NCBI GenBank assembly: GCA_036399175.1
Contig: DASWNP010000064.1
Span: 107,261 to 171,260, forward strand
Reading direction: 5' to 3'
Length of the DNA: 64,000 nt
Source: DASWNP01 sp036399175
GTDB lineage: Bacteria > Acidobacteriota > Blastocatellia > Pyrinomonadales > Pyrinomonadaceae
The first letter of the stretch is position 1; every line of letters starts with the position of its first letter. The position numbers and the translations under genes are program-made. This document shows, piece after piece, positions 9,755-19,552 of the stretch. The notes under the pieces were generated by a model that was given only the letters and a program-made list of their open reading frames with translations, did not search any database and had not been told where the DNA came from.

Positions 9755-10666
9755 ATGTCTACGACGAGTTTGGAGAAGCGGGTTCTGGGCGGGACGGGGA
9801 TGAGCGTGAGCGTGCTTGGTTTCGGCGGCTCTGAGATTGGTTACGAGCAGACGCCAGCCGAGACGGTCGAGCGGCTTCTGGGGAGCGCGCTCGACGCCGG
9901 TCTCAACGTGATAGACACGGCGGAGTGTTATCTGGCGAGCGAAGAGTTAATCGGCAGGGCGCTCTCGCACAGGCGGCACGATTTCTACCTCTTCACCAAA
10001 TGCGGTCACGCCGCCGGGCTCGACGCGCCGGATTGGAGCCCGCGCCTGCTCATGCAGAGCATCGAGCGCAGCCTCAGTCGCCTGAGAACCGATTACCTCG
10101 ACCTCATACAGCTTCATAGCTGCTCGGCTGACGTGCTGCGCGAAGGCGCGGTCGTCGAAGTCTTGCAGCGAGCGCGCGAAGAGGGCAAGACTCGTTTTAT
10201 CGGCTACAGCGGCGACGGCCACGATGCGCTCTACGCCATCGAGTCAGGCGCGTTCGACACGCTGCAAACCTCCGTCAACATCGCCGACCAGGAGGCGCTT
10301 GAGCTGACGCTGCCCCGCGCACGCGAACGAGGCATGGGCGTCATCGCCAAGCGACCAATCGCCAACGCCGCATGGAAACACTCGACCAGACCCGAGAACA
10401 CCTACGTTCAACCTTACTGGGAGCGCCTGCGAAAGCTCGACTACGACTTTCTCAAACGTTCGACCTCCGATGCGGTCTCCATCGCCCTGCGTTTCACGCT
10501 GAGCGTCCCCGGCATACATACGGCCATCGTCGGCACGACCAAGCCGGGACGTTGGAGAGAGAACGCACGACTGCTCGCCGCCGGTTCGCTTTCGCAGGAA
10601 GAGTTTGCAGCCATCGTCGCGCGCTGGAAGAGTGTGGCTGCGCCCGATTGGGGCGGGGAAGTTTAG
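9755..10666 (+). CDS. Aldo/keto reductase
   Basis: 303-residue NADPH-dependent oxidoreductase of the AKR superfamily. The catalytic tetrad is visible as D54, Y59, K82 and H121 (IDTAECY, FTKCG, LIQLHSC). The C-terminal half holds the cofactor region with a SVPGIHTAIVGTTKP block, where Ser/Thr-rich residues contact the NADP phosphate. A GAGGGGTGA site precedes the ATG. It is a single gene; the substrate is unknown, as is usual for the family. Confidence 0.93.
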   Translation: MSTTSLEKRVLGGTGMSVSVLGFGGSEIGYEQTPAETVERLLGSALDAGLNVIDTAECYLASEELIGRALSHRRHDFYLFTKCGHAAGLDAPDWSPRLLMQSIERSLSRLRTDYLDLIQLHSCSADVLREGAVVEVLQRAREEGKTRFIGYSGDGHDALYAIESGAFDTLQTSVNIADQEALELTLPRARERGMGVIAKRPIANAAWKHSTRPENTYVQPYWERLRKLDYDFLKRSTSDAVSIALRFTLSVPGIHTAIVGTTKPGRWRENARLLAAGSLSQEEFAAIVARWKSVAAPDWGGEV

Positions 10667-10769
10667 ACCTGGTAGCCGCGAGCACGAATCACAGGAAAAC
10701 TGAGAAGCCGCGCTTCATCTTTCGAAAATCGAGTCTCATCTTCCGGAATCGAGCTTCATCACTTCCGTT

Positions 10770-11681
10770 TCAGGTCTCATGCTTTGGAAGCTCCGCGCCC
10801 TGACGCTCGCGCGCGGTCTCGACGCTGTTGGCTCCAAAAGAGCGCCCGAGCGCGAGCGCCTCGCGTTCGGCTTCGGGGATGAGCCGGCGTGCGTTGCGCC
10901 CCATGAGGTAGTCCGAGAGCGGGTTGGCTAAGAGGTAGCGCAGGGCGGCGAAGGGCGCGAGCGTGCGCGGCACGTAGACCTTGCGCTTGCGCCGTTCAAT
11001 CGCGCGGACGAGCGCGGCGGCGCAGGTCTCGACCCGTGTGACGGAACGGAAAGGCCAGGGCAGCGTCGCAAGCATCTCGTCGAAGCTTCGCATGTCGCGC
11101 CGCGCGTCGCGCACCATGTCCGTGTCTATCCATGAAGGATGAGCGATGCCGACGCCGACGCCTTTGTGCGCCACTTCGAGCCGCAGGGCGTTGCCGAACT
11201 GCTCGACGCCGCTCTTGGCGGCAGCGTAGGTCGAGATGCCGGGCAGGGGCGCGAGAGCCGCCGCCGAAGAGACGAGCAGGTAGTAGCCTCGGGCGGCGGA
11301 GACGTGCGGCAGCGTCGCGCTCACCGTGCGCACCACTCCGCTCAGGTTCACGTCGATAGTTCTCACGAGAGCTTCGATTGCGCCGACGGCGACCGTGCAA
11401 TGACTGGCGATGCCGGCGTTGGCGACGACGATGTCGATACGCCCAAACGCCTCGATTGTCGCCGCGACGGCGCTCTCAAGCGCTTCCTGATTCGTCACGT
11501 CGCACTCGAACCAGACGTGGCCTTCGCCCGCTTCGGCGGCCAACACGCGCAGCTTCTCCGGCTCCAGTCCCACCAAAGACAGGCGTGCGCCGCGAGCCGC
11601 GAGCCTTCTCGCGCACGCCGCGCCGATGCCGCGCGCCGGGCCTGTGATGAGTACGACCTTGTCGGAGACGTTGTATCTCAA
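10770..11681 (-). CDS. Short-chain dehydrogenase/reductase
   Basis: 303 residues, classical SDR fold. Nucleotide-binding TGPARGIG (residues 13-20), NAG at 88-90, catalytic S138/S139, Y152 and K156 (YAAAK). A C-terminal extension of about 60 residues (from VYVPRTLAP onwards) is typical of SDRs found beside flavin monooxygenases, such as SadH in the mycobacterial mymA cluster. It lies 42 bp downstream of the monooxygenase on the same strand, so the two are probably co-transcribed and act on the same ketone/alcohol pair. Confidence 0.93.
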   Translation of the reverse strand: MRYNVSDKVVLITGPARGIGAACARRLAARGARLSLVGLEPEKLRVLAAEAGEGHVWFECDVTNQEALESAVAATIEAFGRIDIVVANAGIASHCTVAVGAIEALVRTIDVNLSGVVRTVSATLPHVSAARGYYLLVSSAAALAPLPGISTYAAAKSGVEQFGNALRLEVAHKGVGVGIAHPSWIDTDMVRDARRDMRSFDEMLATLPWPFRSVTRVETCAAALVRAIERRKRKVYVPRTLAPFAALRYLLANPLSDYLMGRNARRLIPEAEREALALGRSFGANSVETARERQGAELPKHET

Positions 11682-11723
11682 GAGATGAAATTTCCTTCGG
11701 TTGAGAGAGAACGTAAGAGAACG

Positions 11724-13280
11724 TCAGACGCGGCTTGCCTCTCCGACGGTCGGCGTCTGAAGAGGAACGCTCCGCTCCTTCGCTTCGTGCGGGAAGCTCA
11801 AGCGGTAATCGGCGGGTCGGAGGCGCGCGACGCGGCGGCGAAATCGCCAACTGAAATCCGGCCAGAGCGTAGAGTTGCGCCCCGTCCGGTCTAAGTACCA
11901 GCTCGCGCAGCCGCCCGCGACCCAGACCGTCCCCTTCGTTCTTCTCTCCAACTCGGCGATGTAGTTCGCCTGCGCCTCGCGGGTCGGCTCGATGGCGCTC
12001 GCGCCGTGCCGCCGCATGTGCCTGAGCGCGCCAATCATGTGCTCTATCTGCGCCTCCATCATGTAGACGACCGAGTTGTGTCCGAGTCCTGTGTTCGGCC
12101 CCATCAGGATGAAGAGATTCGGAAAGCCCGCGACGGTCGTCCCGGCGTGCGCCTGCGGGCTTCCAGACCAGACTTCCGCGAGCGTCCGCCCGTCGCGCCC
12201 GCGAACGTGGCGCGCGAAGGGTTGGTCTGTGACGCGAAAGCCCGTGCCGAAGATTATCGCGTCGATTTCGCGCTCCGCTCCGTCGGCGCAAAGGATTGAG
12301 TGCTCCCGAACCTCACGGATTCCTTCCGTCAACAGTTCGACGTTTGGCTGCATGAGCGAGGGCAGGTAGTCGTCCGAGACGAGTATGCGCTTGCAGCCGA
12401 GACGGTAACTCGGAGTGAGTCGTGCGCGAAGCTCCGCGTCGGGCACGGAGCGCGCCAGATGCATGCGCGCCATGCGTTCGACCTGCGCTCCGAGCAGAGG
12501 ATGACGAAAGCCGAGCAGGAAGATTTCGCGGAAGAGGTAGATTGCCGAGCGCGCAAGACGCTGCGCGGCGGGGAAGCGTCGAAACAAAGTGCGCTCAAGC
12601 TCGCTCAGGCGACGGTCGCGCCGGGGCATAATCCAGGGCGGCGTTCGCTGGTAAACGTATAGACGCTCGACGAGCGGTTGAATCTGCGGCACGAACTGGA
12701 TGGCCGACGCGCCCGTGCCGACGACGGCCACGCGCCGCCCCTTCAACTCGTATTCGTGATTCCAGCGCGCCGAGTGAAACGTCTCGCCCTTGAAATTTTC
12801 GAGTCCCGGCAGCGCGGGCATGCTCGGCTCGCTCAACCCGCCGACAGACATCACGACGACCGAGGCCGTATACGCGCCCTTTGAAGTTTCGAGACGCCAC
12901 GCCTGCGCCGCATCGTCCCAAGCGACTTCTCTGACCTCGTGTCGAAATCGTATGTGCCGTAGCACGTCGAAGTCGCGCGCACAGCGTTTGAGATACGCCC
13001 AGATTTCGGGCTGAGGCGAAAAGCTGCGCGTCCATTCCGGGTTGGGCGCAAACGAGAAGGAATAGAGATGCGATTCAACGTCGCACGCGCAGCCCGGATA
13101 GCTGTTGTCGCGCCACGTCCCGCCGAGGTCGTCCGCGCGCTCGAAGATGATGAAGTCTTCTTCGCCCTCCCGCTTCAGACGAACAGCCGCGCCCAGACCT
13201 CCGAAACCGCTTCCGACAATAGCGACGCGCACGTGAACCGCCCCTTCGCCGCTCGCCCCGCTCTCTTCACTTTGAATCAT
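11724..13280 (-). CDS. Baeyer-Villiger-type flavin monooxygenase
   Basis: 518 residues. FAD-binding GxGxxG at 23-28 (GSGFGG), the type I BVMO fingerprint FxGxxxHxxxW at residues 163-173 (FKGETFHSARW), and a second Rossmann motif for NADPH around residue 192 (GTGASA). The family inserts oxygen next to a carbonyl or oxidises heteroatoms. The pairing with an SDR recalls the mymA-sadH arrangement of Mycobacterium. The start at 13280 is 12 residues or more ahead of the Rossmann strand; a later start is possible. The substrate cannot be read from sequence. Confidence 0.93.
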   Translation of the reverse strand: MIQSEESGASGEGAVHVRVAIVGSGFGGLGAAVRLKREGEEDFIIFERADDLGGTWRDNSYPGCACDVESHLYSFSFAPNPEWTRSFSPQPEIWAYLKRCARDFDVLRHIRFRHEVREVAWDDAAQAWRLETSKGAYTASVVVMSVGGLSEPSMPALPGLENFKGETFHSARWNHEYELKGRRVAVVGTGASAIQFVPQIQPLVERLYVYQRTPPWIMPRRDRRLSELERTLFRRFPAAQRLARSAIYLFREIFLLGFRHPLLGAQVERMARMHLARSVPDAELRARLTPSYRLGCKRILVSDDYLPSLMQPNVELLTEGIREVREHSILCADGAEREIDAIIFGTGFRVTDQPFARHVRGRDGRTLAEVWSGSPQAHAGTTVAGFPNLFILMGPNTGLGHNSVVYMMEAQIEHMIGALRHMRRHGASAIEPTREAQANYIAELERRTKGTVWVAGGCASWYLDRTGRNSTLWPDFSWRFRRRVARLRPADYRLSFPHEAKERSVPLQTPTVGEASRV

Positions 13281-13332
13281 ACCGAGCTATTCCGAATCTT
13301 TACGCCTCGACGTTTGAGGCCGCAAATAACTT

Positions 13333-13536
13333 CTAACTATCAAGACCCCTTCTTCGTCCCTTAAGTAAGAACCAGCATCCCGAGCCGATGCCGAGCACGG
13401 CTTGAGCCACCACCGCCCACCAACGCGCGTCGGATGCCGCAGCCGCGACCGGCGTGGTGAGCCAATGAATTGCTTGTGCGCCGACCAGAAACAGCACAAA
13501 GGCAACCACCAATTTCGACCAATCCTCTGAAGTCAT
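13333..13536 (-). CDS. Small two-helix membrane protein
   Basis: 67 residues starting MTSEDWSKLVV. Two hydrophobic segments are visible (VVAFVLFLVGAQAIHWL and WWAVVAQAVLGIGSGCWFLL), joined by an Ala-rich loop and ending in a basic tail KGRRRGLDS, which suggests both ends are cytoplasmic. The ATG at 13536 was preferred to an upstream GTG. Other frames here give no sensible protein. No family recognised. Confidence 0.5.
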   Translation of the reverse strand: MTSEDWSKLVVAFVLFLVGAQAIHWLTTPVAAAASDARWWAVVAQAVLGIGSGCWFLLKGRRRGLDS

Positions 13537-13586
13537 TCGTCTCACTCAGATTCGACCTCCGCAAATCCTGAAAGGTCGTCTGCTTT

Positions 13587-14849
13587 TTACTTGTCGGCAG
13601 TTGAAGAGCTAACAGTTCGCTCGTCGCCGACCGCGAGCCCCGCGCCCGTGCGCTCGTAAACTTTACGCTCTTTCCACCCCACTCCCCGCCCCCGAAGGAT
13701 ATTGATAATGGAAATCAGAAGCGCTGTGTAAAACAGCGAAAGGCCGAGCGGCGTAGTCAGCGCATAGGCGAGGGGGATACGCAAGTTTCTGCAAATAAAT
13801 ATTAAGGCAATGACCTGACTCGCCCAAATTGTTATGGACGGAACGGCGAGCAAGCTCCACCACTGGCCGGATGCGCCGACTGCGAGCATCAGCAGACAAA
13901 AGGCTGCGATGAGGGCGGGCGCGACGACAAACGCGTAGCCCGTCAGGATGTAGAGGGCGCTCAGGGCAAGCGACTGCCGCATGCTGGCGAACATACACCG
14001 CGAGAGAAAATCCCATATCTCACGGAAGCCGTTTTGCATCCTCGTCCGAATCAGGTTCGGCGCGTGCTCGATGCGATAACGCGCTCCCGAACTCTTCAGC
14101 AGCCCGGCGAGCCACACATCTTCGACCACTTCCGCGCGCACCGCCGCGAAGTCTCCGAGACCTGCGAGCGCCTCCCGACGAATCAGCATAAAGCCGCCGA
14201 AAGCGACCGGCGGTTTCATCTTCGGATTACCGAAGTTCGCAAACGGGTAGGCCACCAGCAGAATCAACATCCAGGCGGGCGTGAAGACGCGCTCCCAGAA
14301 CGACTCGGTCTCGAAGTAAGGCATCAACGTCAGAACGTCCTGGCCGAGCGCGAGCGCCCGACCGACGGCGACGCCGACAGCTTCTTTCTCAAGCACCATG
14401 TCCGCATCAATCGTCAGCACCCACTGCCCGCGCGCAGCGTCCAGCGCCTGCTGCAAAGCGTAAGGTTTGCCGAGCCACCCGGCGGGCGGCTCAAGGCCGT
14501 CGATGACTCGGAGACGCCCGTCTGTTTCGGCGATTGAGCGCAAAATCGAGCCCGTGTCATCAGTCGAGCGGTCGTCAACCACGATGACTTCGAGACGCTC
14601 ATAATCCTGTGCGAGAACGGAGCGAACCGAGCGAGCCAAAACGCGCTGCGCCTCATTGCGCGCAGGCATCAGCACCGAGACGAGCGGCGCGTCTGCCTTC
14701 CGGTGCGAGGCGTCCATCGGCAATAGCGGCTTGCGTCCCGCCAGACCATGCAGCGCGACGCCAGCGAAGACGAGCCAGCCCAAAGCACAAATCCACGCGA
14801 TGGCCGCGAGGACAGTTAATCCGCTCAGTTCCATTCCAAAGCCGTTCAT
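13587..14849 (-). CDS. GT2-family membrane glycosyltransferase
   Basis: About 420 residues. An N-terminal membrane helix (LTVLAAIAWICALGWLVFAG) is followed by a GT-A domain with PARNEA, VVDDRS, TIDADM (DxD) and VEDVWL, the acidic motifs that bind the nucleotide-sugar and metal. Three or four C-terminal membrane helices follow. This layout occurs in hopanoid-, carotenoid- and lipid-linked sugar transferases; the acceptor is unknown. The start MNGFGMEL was chosen because the frame upstream has only a GTG start. Not obviously in an operon. Confidence 0.88.
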   Translation of the reverse strand: MNGFGMELSGLTVLAAIAWICALGWLVFAGVALHGLAGRKPLLPMDASHRKADAPLVSVLMPARNEAQRVLARSVRSVLAQDYERLEVIVVDDRSTDDTGSILRSIAETDGRLRVIDGLEPPAGWLGKPYALQQALDAARGQWVLTIDADMVLEKEAVGVAVGRALALGQDVLTLMPYFETESFWERVFTPAWMLILLVAYPFANFGNPKMKPPVAFGGFMLIRREALAGLGDFAAVRAEVVEDVWLAGLLKSSGARYRIEHAPNLIRTRMQNGFREIWDFLSRCMFASMRQSLALSALYILTGYAFVVAPALIAAFCLLMLAVGASGQWWSLLAVPSITIWASQVIALIFICRNLRIPLAYALTTPLGLSLFYTALLISIINILRGRGVGWKERKVYERTGAGLAVGDERTVSSSTADK

Positions 14850-15003
14850 AAACTCACGAGACTTCGCAAAGTATATCTCCCGACAAGATCCAAGCGGCAG
14901 AGCGACTGCCGTCACACGCCGCGCAGCGTCTCTGAGAGCCTCTGAATTGCGGGCATCTTGCGCATAAAATCAATGCTGATTCGCGGTCGGGTGCAATGCC
15001 TTT

Positions 15004-15606
15004 TCAGGGCGCAACAGGTAAATCATAAGAGACCTTAGCGCCGTCAACCTTCACAATACCGCGAGTGCAAAGTACCGCAAACAACTGTGAGATTTGTTGC
15101 TCCGAAAGCTCTTTTTTGAAGAGCGCATGTAGCGTGCTGACGAGAGTTTTTATTGTTCGAGGCTTAGATGCTTTGCGGCGTATCAAGTCTGCTACCGCGA
15201 CCTCAACCTGAGCTTCGGGGATGGCCGGGAGGGCTGATTTGAAGCAGGGCATCTCCGCAATGCAGGTGGAACGCTGAGCGAATATCTTTCGCCTCTTGAG
15301 GTACTTTATTAGCGGGTCGAAGCCGCTATCCTTTGAAATGATGTGGAAGTAGGCTGTAGGGTCTTCGGATGACAGGACGCCTATGTAGTAGGCGATGTGG
15401 AAATCCAGAGCATTGTTCCCGACCGTTTCCAGAAGCACGTATTCAGCATTGCTGCCCAGTGATTGGAGGGCTGATGCGAGTGTCACCGGAACTTTGGACT
15501 GATTCGGCCCCAGAAACACTTTGACCTTGAAAGGCCCGTCCTTCAGCAAGCCTATATCTTTGGGCTGAACGTTCTCGAAATCTACAAGAACAAAATTCGT
15601 TCGCAT
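15004..15606 (-). CDS. PIN/NYN-domain protein (putative ribonuclease)
   Basis: 200 residues. The N-terminal NYN/PIN-like fold shows the acidic metal site spread over VDFEN (D9, E11, N12), NALDFH (D68) and SKDSGFDPL (D93, D97). Residues 135-200 look like a small winged-helix module (ISQLFAVLCTRGIVKVDG). Family members cleave RNA or serve in RNA turnover, and some are part of defence islands. It has its own promoter just upstream. No partner gene is evident. Confidence 0.8.
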   Translation of the reverse strand: MRTNFVLVDFENVQPKDIGLLKDGPFKVKVFLGPNQSKVPVTLASALQSLGSNAEYVLLETVGNNALDFHIAYYIGVLSSEDPTAYFHIISKDSGFDPLIKYLKRRKIFAQRSTCIAEMPCFKSALPAIPEAQVEVAVADLIRRKASKPRTIKTLVSTLHALFKKELSEQQISQLFAVLCTRGIVKVDGAKVSYDLPVAP

Positions 15607-15713
15607 CGTGCCTCCCTCACGCGAAATAGTTCGCCCTGACCGATGTTTCGACGCCGTCGCTTCCCGAACACTCTCTGCCGGATGAAGCTCAACCGGCGAG
15701 GCTTCCTTATCTA

Positions 15714-15742
15714 TAGATACGTGTAGATATAACCCAAGTCAA
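15714..15742 (-). promoter_or_regulatory. Promoter of the PIN/NYN gene
   Basis: On the minus strand TTGACT (15742-15737), a 17-bp spacer and TATCTA (15719-15714) give a near-consensus promoter about 110 bp before the start codon at 15606. The surrounding sequence is AT-rich, unlike the genes on either side. Confidence 0.6.
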
Positions 15743-15800
15743 TTCCCAAATACTCAGGCCGAACTCCGACGCCCGAAGGCGTGCGCTGAAAAATTCCCTC

Positions 15801-15827
15801 TTGTTTTCTGCGGGCGTTAGGTATAAA
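15801..15827 (+). promoter_or_regulatory. Possible promoter of the TonB receptor
   Basis: TTGTTT (15801-15806) and TATAAA (15822-15827) are separated by 15 bp, short of optimal, about 210 bp before the receptor start. Apart from this and the divergent promoter, I see nothing else definite in 15607-16039. Confidence 0.3.
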
Positions 15828-16039
15828 GTGCGCGGCCTGTCGGTTAGTTTCAAGGACGCAATCCAACGCCTCACCCCTCTGTCGCGTCGGCGTTCACACT
15901 AGACACCTCTGTTAAAGCGAAACGACGATGCAGCATCGCCGAGATGCCGCTCAGGCGTGCGCGTGTCTCGCCTCGTTCCCCCTCCGAAATCATGCGCCCG
16001 AAGAGGTGTCCGCACGAACCCTTCAGGAGCATGACCCGC

Positions 16040-19000
16040 ATGAAGAACTGTCCCTCCTTCCGCGCGCTCTTCGCCTCGACGTGTCGCTGCGCTCTCTTCA
16101 CAGCCGCGCTTCTGCTCGCTGCGTCGGCAGAATCCGTGCTCGCTCAAGACCTCGATAATGTCAGCATCGGTGGACGCGTCGTAGACCGTGACGGGGCTTT
16201 GATAGGGGGCGCGAGCGTGACGGCGCGGCTCGAAGCGACGGGCGTCGAGCGCACGGTCAAAACGGATGAAGAGGGGCGCTATCGTCTCGTCGAGCTGGAG
16301 CCGGGCGTCTACACGCTGCGCGCCTCTGCGGACGGCTTCGCGCCGGAAGAGCGGCGCGGACTTTCGACCGTCGCCGCGCAGAACGTGCAGCTCGATTTCA
16401 CGCTGCAACCCGCAGGCGTCGCCTTTGAAGCGACGGTGGTTGAAGAGACCGTCGAGACGGCTCTTGACACGACGCGCACCGTCGTCGGCGCGACGCTCCG
16501 GCGCGAAGAGATAGAGTCTCTGCCCGCCGCGACGCGCGAGCCTCTGGAGCTGATTTTCACGCTCGGCGACGTGACGGAAGAGCCGCTCTCGACGCGCGGC
16601 GTGGCCGAAGACCGCGACGCACGCGCGGGCACATCCGAACGCACCGCTCGGACGCCCGAAGAGGCCGGACTCTTCGCCCTCTCCGGCGGCGCAGCCTACT
16701 CGAACAACCTCACCATCGACGGCTTCGACAACAACGACGACCGCGCCGCGCGCGAACGCTTCCAGCCCTCGCTCGAAGCCGTCGAAGAAGTACAGGTCAT
16801 CACGAACCAGTTCTCAGCCGAGTACGGGCGAGCGTCGGGCGGGCGCGTCAACCTGCGCACGCGCGGCGGCTCGAACACCCTGCGCGGTCGCCTCTTCTAT
16901 TTCTTCCGCGACGAATCCTTAGATAGCAACACCTTCAACAACAACCGGCGCGGCCTCAAACGCCTCCCGCTCCAACAACACGTCTCCGGCTTCACGCTGA
17001 GCGCGCCCATCCGTCTCAAGTCGAGCTACGTCGAGCCGCTTCGCTTCGACGGTCGTCGCCGAACCTTCTTCTTCGTCGCCTACGAGTACGACACCACCCT
17101 CGACTCGGCCTTGATAGACGCGCTCGTGCCCGTCGAGCAGAACGCTTCCTATCCATTGCCCCGACCGACGACGCTCGAAGATCGTCGCCGCGAGGCGTCG
17201 GCTACCGCGCCGAACGCGCCCGCAGAGCTTGCGCCCTTCGTCGAGCGCGTCAACACTCCCGCGCGCAGGCATACGCTGACGGCGCGCGTCGATCACAAGT
17301 TCGACGATGCACACAACGCGACCTTCCTTTATCAGCTCGGTCGTCTGAAAAACCTGCGCCAGTTCGGCGGCGGCCAACGCCTCGCCGAAAGCCTGCAAGG
17401 ACAGGCGCGCGACACGGACGCTCTCGCCTACACGGATAACTACGTCTTCTCGCCGAACACAGTCAATCAATTGCGAGCGCAGCTTTCGCGTCTTTCGCCT
17501 TCTGTCGCGGCGCAAGGCGGACGCTCTCTCCCGGTCGTCCTCATAAACATCGACGACCCGCTCGGCGCATCTCAAGCCTTCGACCGCTCGGGCACGCTCG
17601 TCGCCGGTTCATCTTCGAGCGGCGCGAGCGAGAGGCGCGAGACGCGCTGGCAGATACAGGACTCGCTCACCGTCCTGGTCGGCTCTCACACGCTCAAGGC
17701 GGGCGGCGACGTGCAGCGCATCCGCTCCGTCTACAGAGACCTCTCGGACGCCTCCGGCACGTACAACTTCACGAGTGCAGGCGACTTTCTGGCGGGCACG
17801 CCGAGCCGCTTTCGCCAGACGTTCGCGGGCGAGTCGGCGCAGAAGAATCTCTATGCGGGACTCTTCGCGCAGGACGAGTGGCGTCTGAGAAATAATCTCA
17901 CGCTGACTTACGGTCTGCGCTACGAGCATGAAACTATTCTCGACGACCGCAACAACTTCGCCCCGCGCGTCGCGCTCGCCTTCGACCCCCTCGCTTCCGG
18001 CAAGACGGTCGTGCGCCTCGGCGCAGGTCTCTTCTTCAACCGGGCGCTCTTGAGAACTATCGACGATTTCACGCTCGGCCAGCAGTCGATAGAGTTCGAC
18101 ACGGACGCGCTGCCGGCTGCCGAGCGTCGCGCCTTCATCGCCGCCAACCTTCGCTTCCCCGAAACGCTCACGCGCGACTCGACGCTCGTACGCCGATTCG
18201 GCCTGCGCCCCGACGATTTCACCAGACGCCTCGACCCACGCCTTCGCACGCCCGAGAGCTATCAATTCAACCTCGGCTTCGAGCGCGAGCTTGGGCGCGG
18301 GTTCGTTGTGGAAGCAAATTACACTTTCAATCGAGGGATTCATCTCTGGCGTGAGACGAACGCGAACGCTCCGAGACTGCCGCGCGGTTACAGGGATTTT
18401 ACTGAGTATCTCGTCTCGCGCGATTTTCCGAACTTCCGCCGCGCAGGCGGCGCGCGCCCGCTCTACAACGCTTCGACGGCGGGCGAGCTTGTCCGCTTCC
18501 AGCTCGCGCCGCTCAATGCGTCGAGCGTCGATTCAATCGGGCGCGTCTTCGAGTTCGGCGTCCCCGTCTCCGTCTTCAATCTCAACAGCTTCAATTCAAA
18601 CACGACCGTCGAGACGGCGCTCGCCGCGCTCGACCCGTTGCGCCCCGACCCGTCGCGCGGACAGATTGAGCAGCTCGTCTCCGCCGGCAACAGTTTCTAT
18701 CACGGCCTCACTCTCGAAGCTCGCCGACGCTTCCGAAGTTTCCCTAAAGGCTTCGGCCTCTCCTTTCGCGCCGCCTACACGCTCTCGCGCCTCACAGACG
18801 ACGGCGTCGTCAACACTTCGAGCGCGCTCAGGGTCGGAGACTTTCGCGGCGAGCGCGCGCCGAGCCTGCTCGACCGCCGTCAGCGCTTCGTCTTCTCCGG
18901 CACGTTTTCGATGCCCCGCGCCGTCGGCGGTCTGCGCTTCTCGCCGCTCCTGCGCGTATCCTCCGGCGCTCCCTTCAACATCAGCCTCGGAGGCATCGAC

Positions 19001-19426
19001 CGCAATCTCGACGATGTCAGCAACGACCGCCCCGTCTTTCGCGGCGACACGAAGCTTCTGCGCGCGCGTCGTCCGGGCGAGCCTCTGAACCCGTCGCTCG
19101 TCGAAGCCTTCGCGCTTCCCACGATTGGCCGCACGGGAAACCTTCCGCGAAACGCCGGGCGCGGCCTGCCCGTCTTCACTTTCGATTTGAGCATCACGCG
19201 CGAGTTTCGTCTCGGCGAGCACGGCGGACGCCTGCGCCCCGTCGTCGAGATAGACAACATTCTGAATAAGACCGTCTTCACCTTCGCCGCCGAGTTCGTC
19301 AACTTCAACGTCCTCAGCCCGCAGGCCACCGCCGCACAGCGCGCCGCTTTCCTCGACACCTTCCTCACGCCTACGCGCACTCTCAGCCCGCGCACGGTTC
19401 GTCTCGGCCTTCGTTTCGACTTTTGA
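16040..19426 (+). CDS. TonB-dependent receptor, Oar-like, with carboxypeptidase-regulatory domain
   Basis: 1128-residue outer-membrane protein. Signal peptide MKNCPSFRALFA.. with cleavage near SVLAQD; a carboxypeptidase-regulatory Ig-like domain (GGRVVDRDGALIGGASV); then a plug (LTIDGFDNNDDRA, EVQVITNQFSAEYGRASGG) and a large beta-barrel ending in the aromatic signature RLGLRFDF. The ATG at 16040 was preferred to frames opening at 15944 because AGGAG lies ten bases upstream and the signal peptide starts there. Such receptors import oligosaccharides, siderophores or peptides. No SusD partner is adjacent. Confidence 0.92.
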   Translation: MKNCPSFRALFASTCRCALFTAALLLAASAESVLAQDLDNVSIGGRVVDRDGALIGGASVTARLEATGVERTVKTDEEGRYRLVELEPGVYTLRASADGFAPEERRGLSTVAAQNVQLDFTLQPAGVAFEATVVEETVETALDTTRTVVGATLRREEIESLPAATREPLELIFTLGDVTEEPLSTRGVAEDRDARAGTSERTARTPEEAGLFALSGGAAYSNNLTIDGFDNNDDRAARERFQPSLEAVEEVQVITNQFSAEYGRASGGRVNLRTRGGSNTLRGRLFYFFRDESLDSNTFNNNRRGLKRLPLQQHVSGFTLSAPIRLKSSYVEPLRFDGRRRTFFFVAYEYDTTLDSALIDALVPVEQNASYPLPRPTTLEDRRREASATAPNAPAELAPFVERVNTPARRHTLTARVDHKFDDAHNATFLYQLGRLKNLRQFGGGQRLAESLQGQARDTDALAYTDNYVFSPNTVNQLRAQLSRLSPSVAAQGGRSLPVVLINIDDPLGASQAFDRSGTLVAGSSSSGASERRETRWQIQDSLTVLVGSHTLKAGGDVQRIRSVYRDLSDASGTYNFTSAGDFLAGTPSRFRQTFAGESAQKNLYAGLFAQDEWRLRNNLTLTYGLRYEHETILDDRNNFAPRVALAFDPLASGKTVVRLGAGLFFNRALLRTIDDFTLGQQSIEFDTDALPAAERRAFIAANLRFPETLTRDSTLVRRFGLRPDDFTRRLDPRLRTPESYQFNLGFERELGRGFVVEANYTFNRGIHLWRETNANAPRLPRGYRDFTEYLVSRDFPNFRRAGGARPLYNASTAGELVRFQLAPLNASSVDSIGRVFEFGVPVSVFNLNSFNSNTTVETALAALDPLRPDPSRGQIEQLVSAGNSFYHGLTLEARRRFRSFPKGFGLSFRAAYTLSRLTDDGVVNTSSALRVGDFRGERAPSLLDRRQRFVFSGTFSMPRAVGGLRFSPLLRVSSGAPFNISLGGIDRNLDDVSNDRPVFRGDTKLLRARRPGEPLNPSLVEAFALPTIGRTGNLPRNAGRGLPVFTFDLSITREFRLGEHGGRLRPVVEIDNILNKTVFTFAAEFVNFNVLSPQATAAQRAAFLDTFLTPTRTLSPRTVRLGLRFDF

Positions 19427-19552
19427 AGCCGATGCAGATTGATGAGCTATGCGATGTTCTTCAGGCGAGACGGCGAGGTCATTGCACCGGAGCAATGATG
19501 TGTAGATAAAAAGAGGCGGGGAAGCCTTCGGCGGGAGAGCGGCCTGAAGGAT

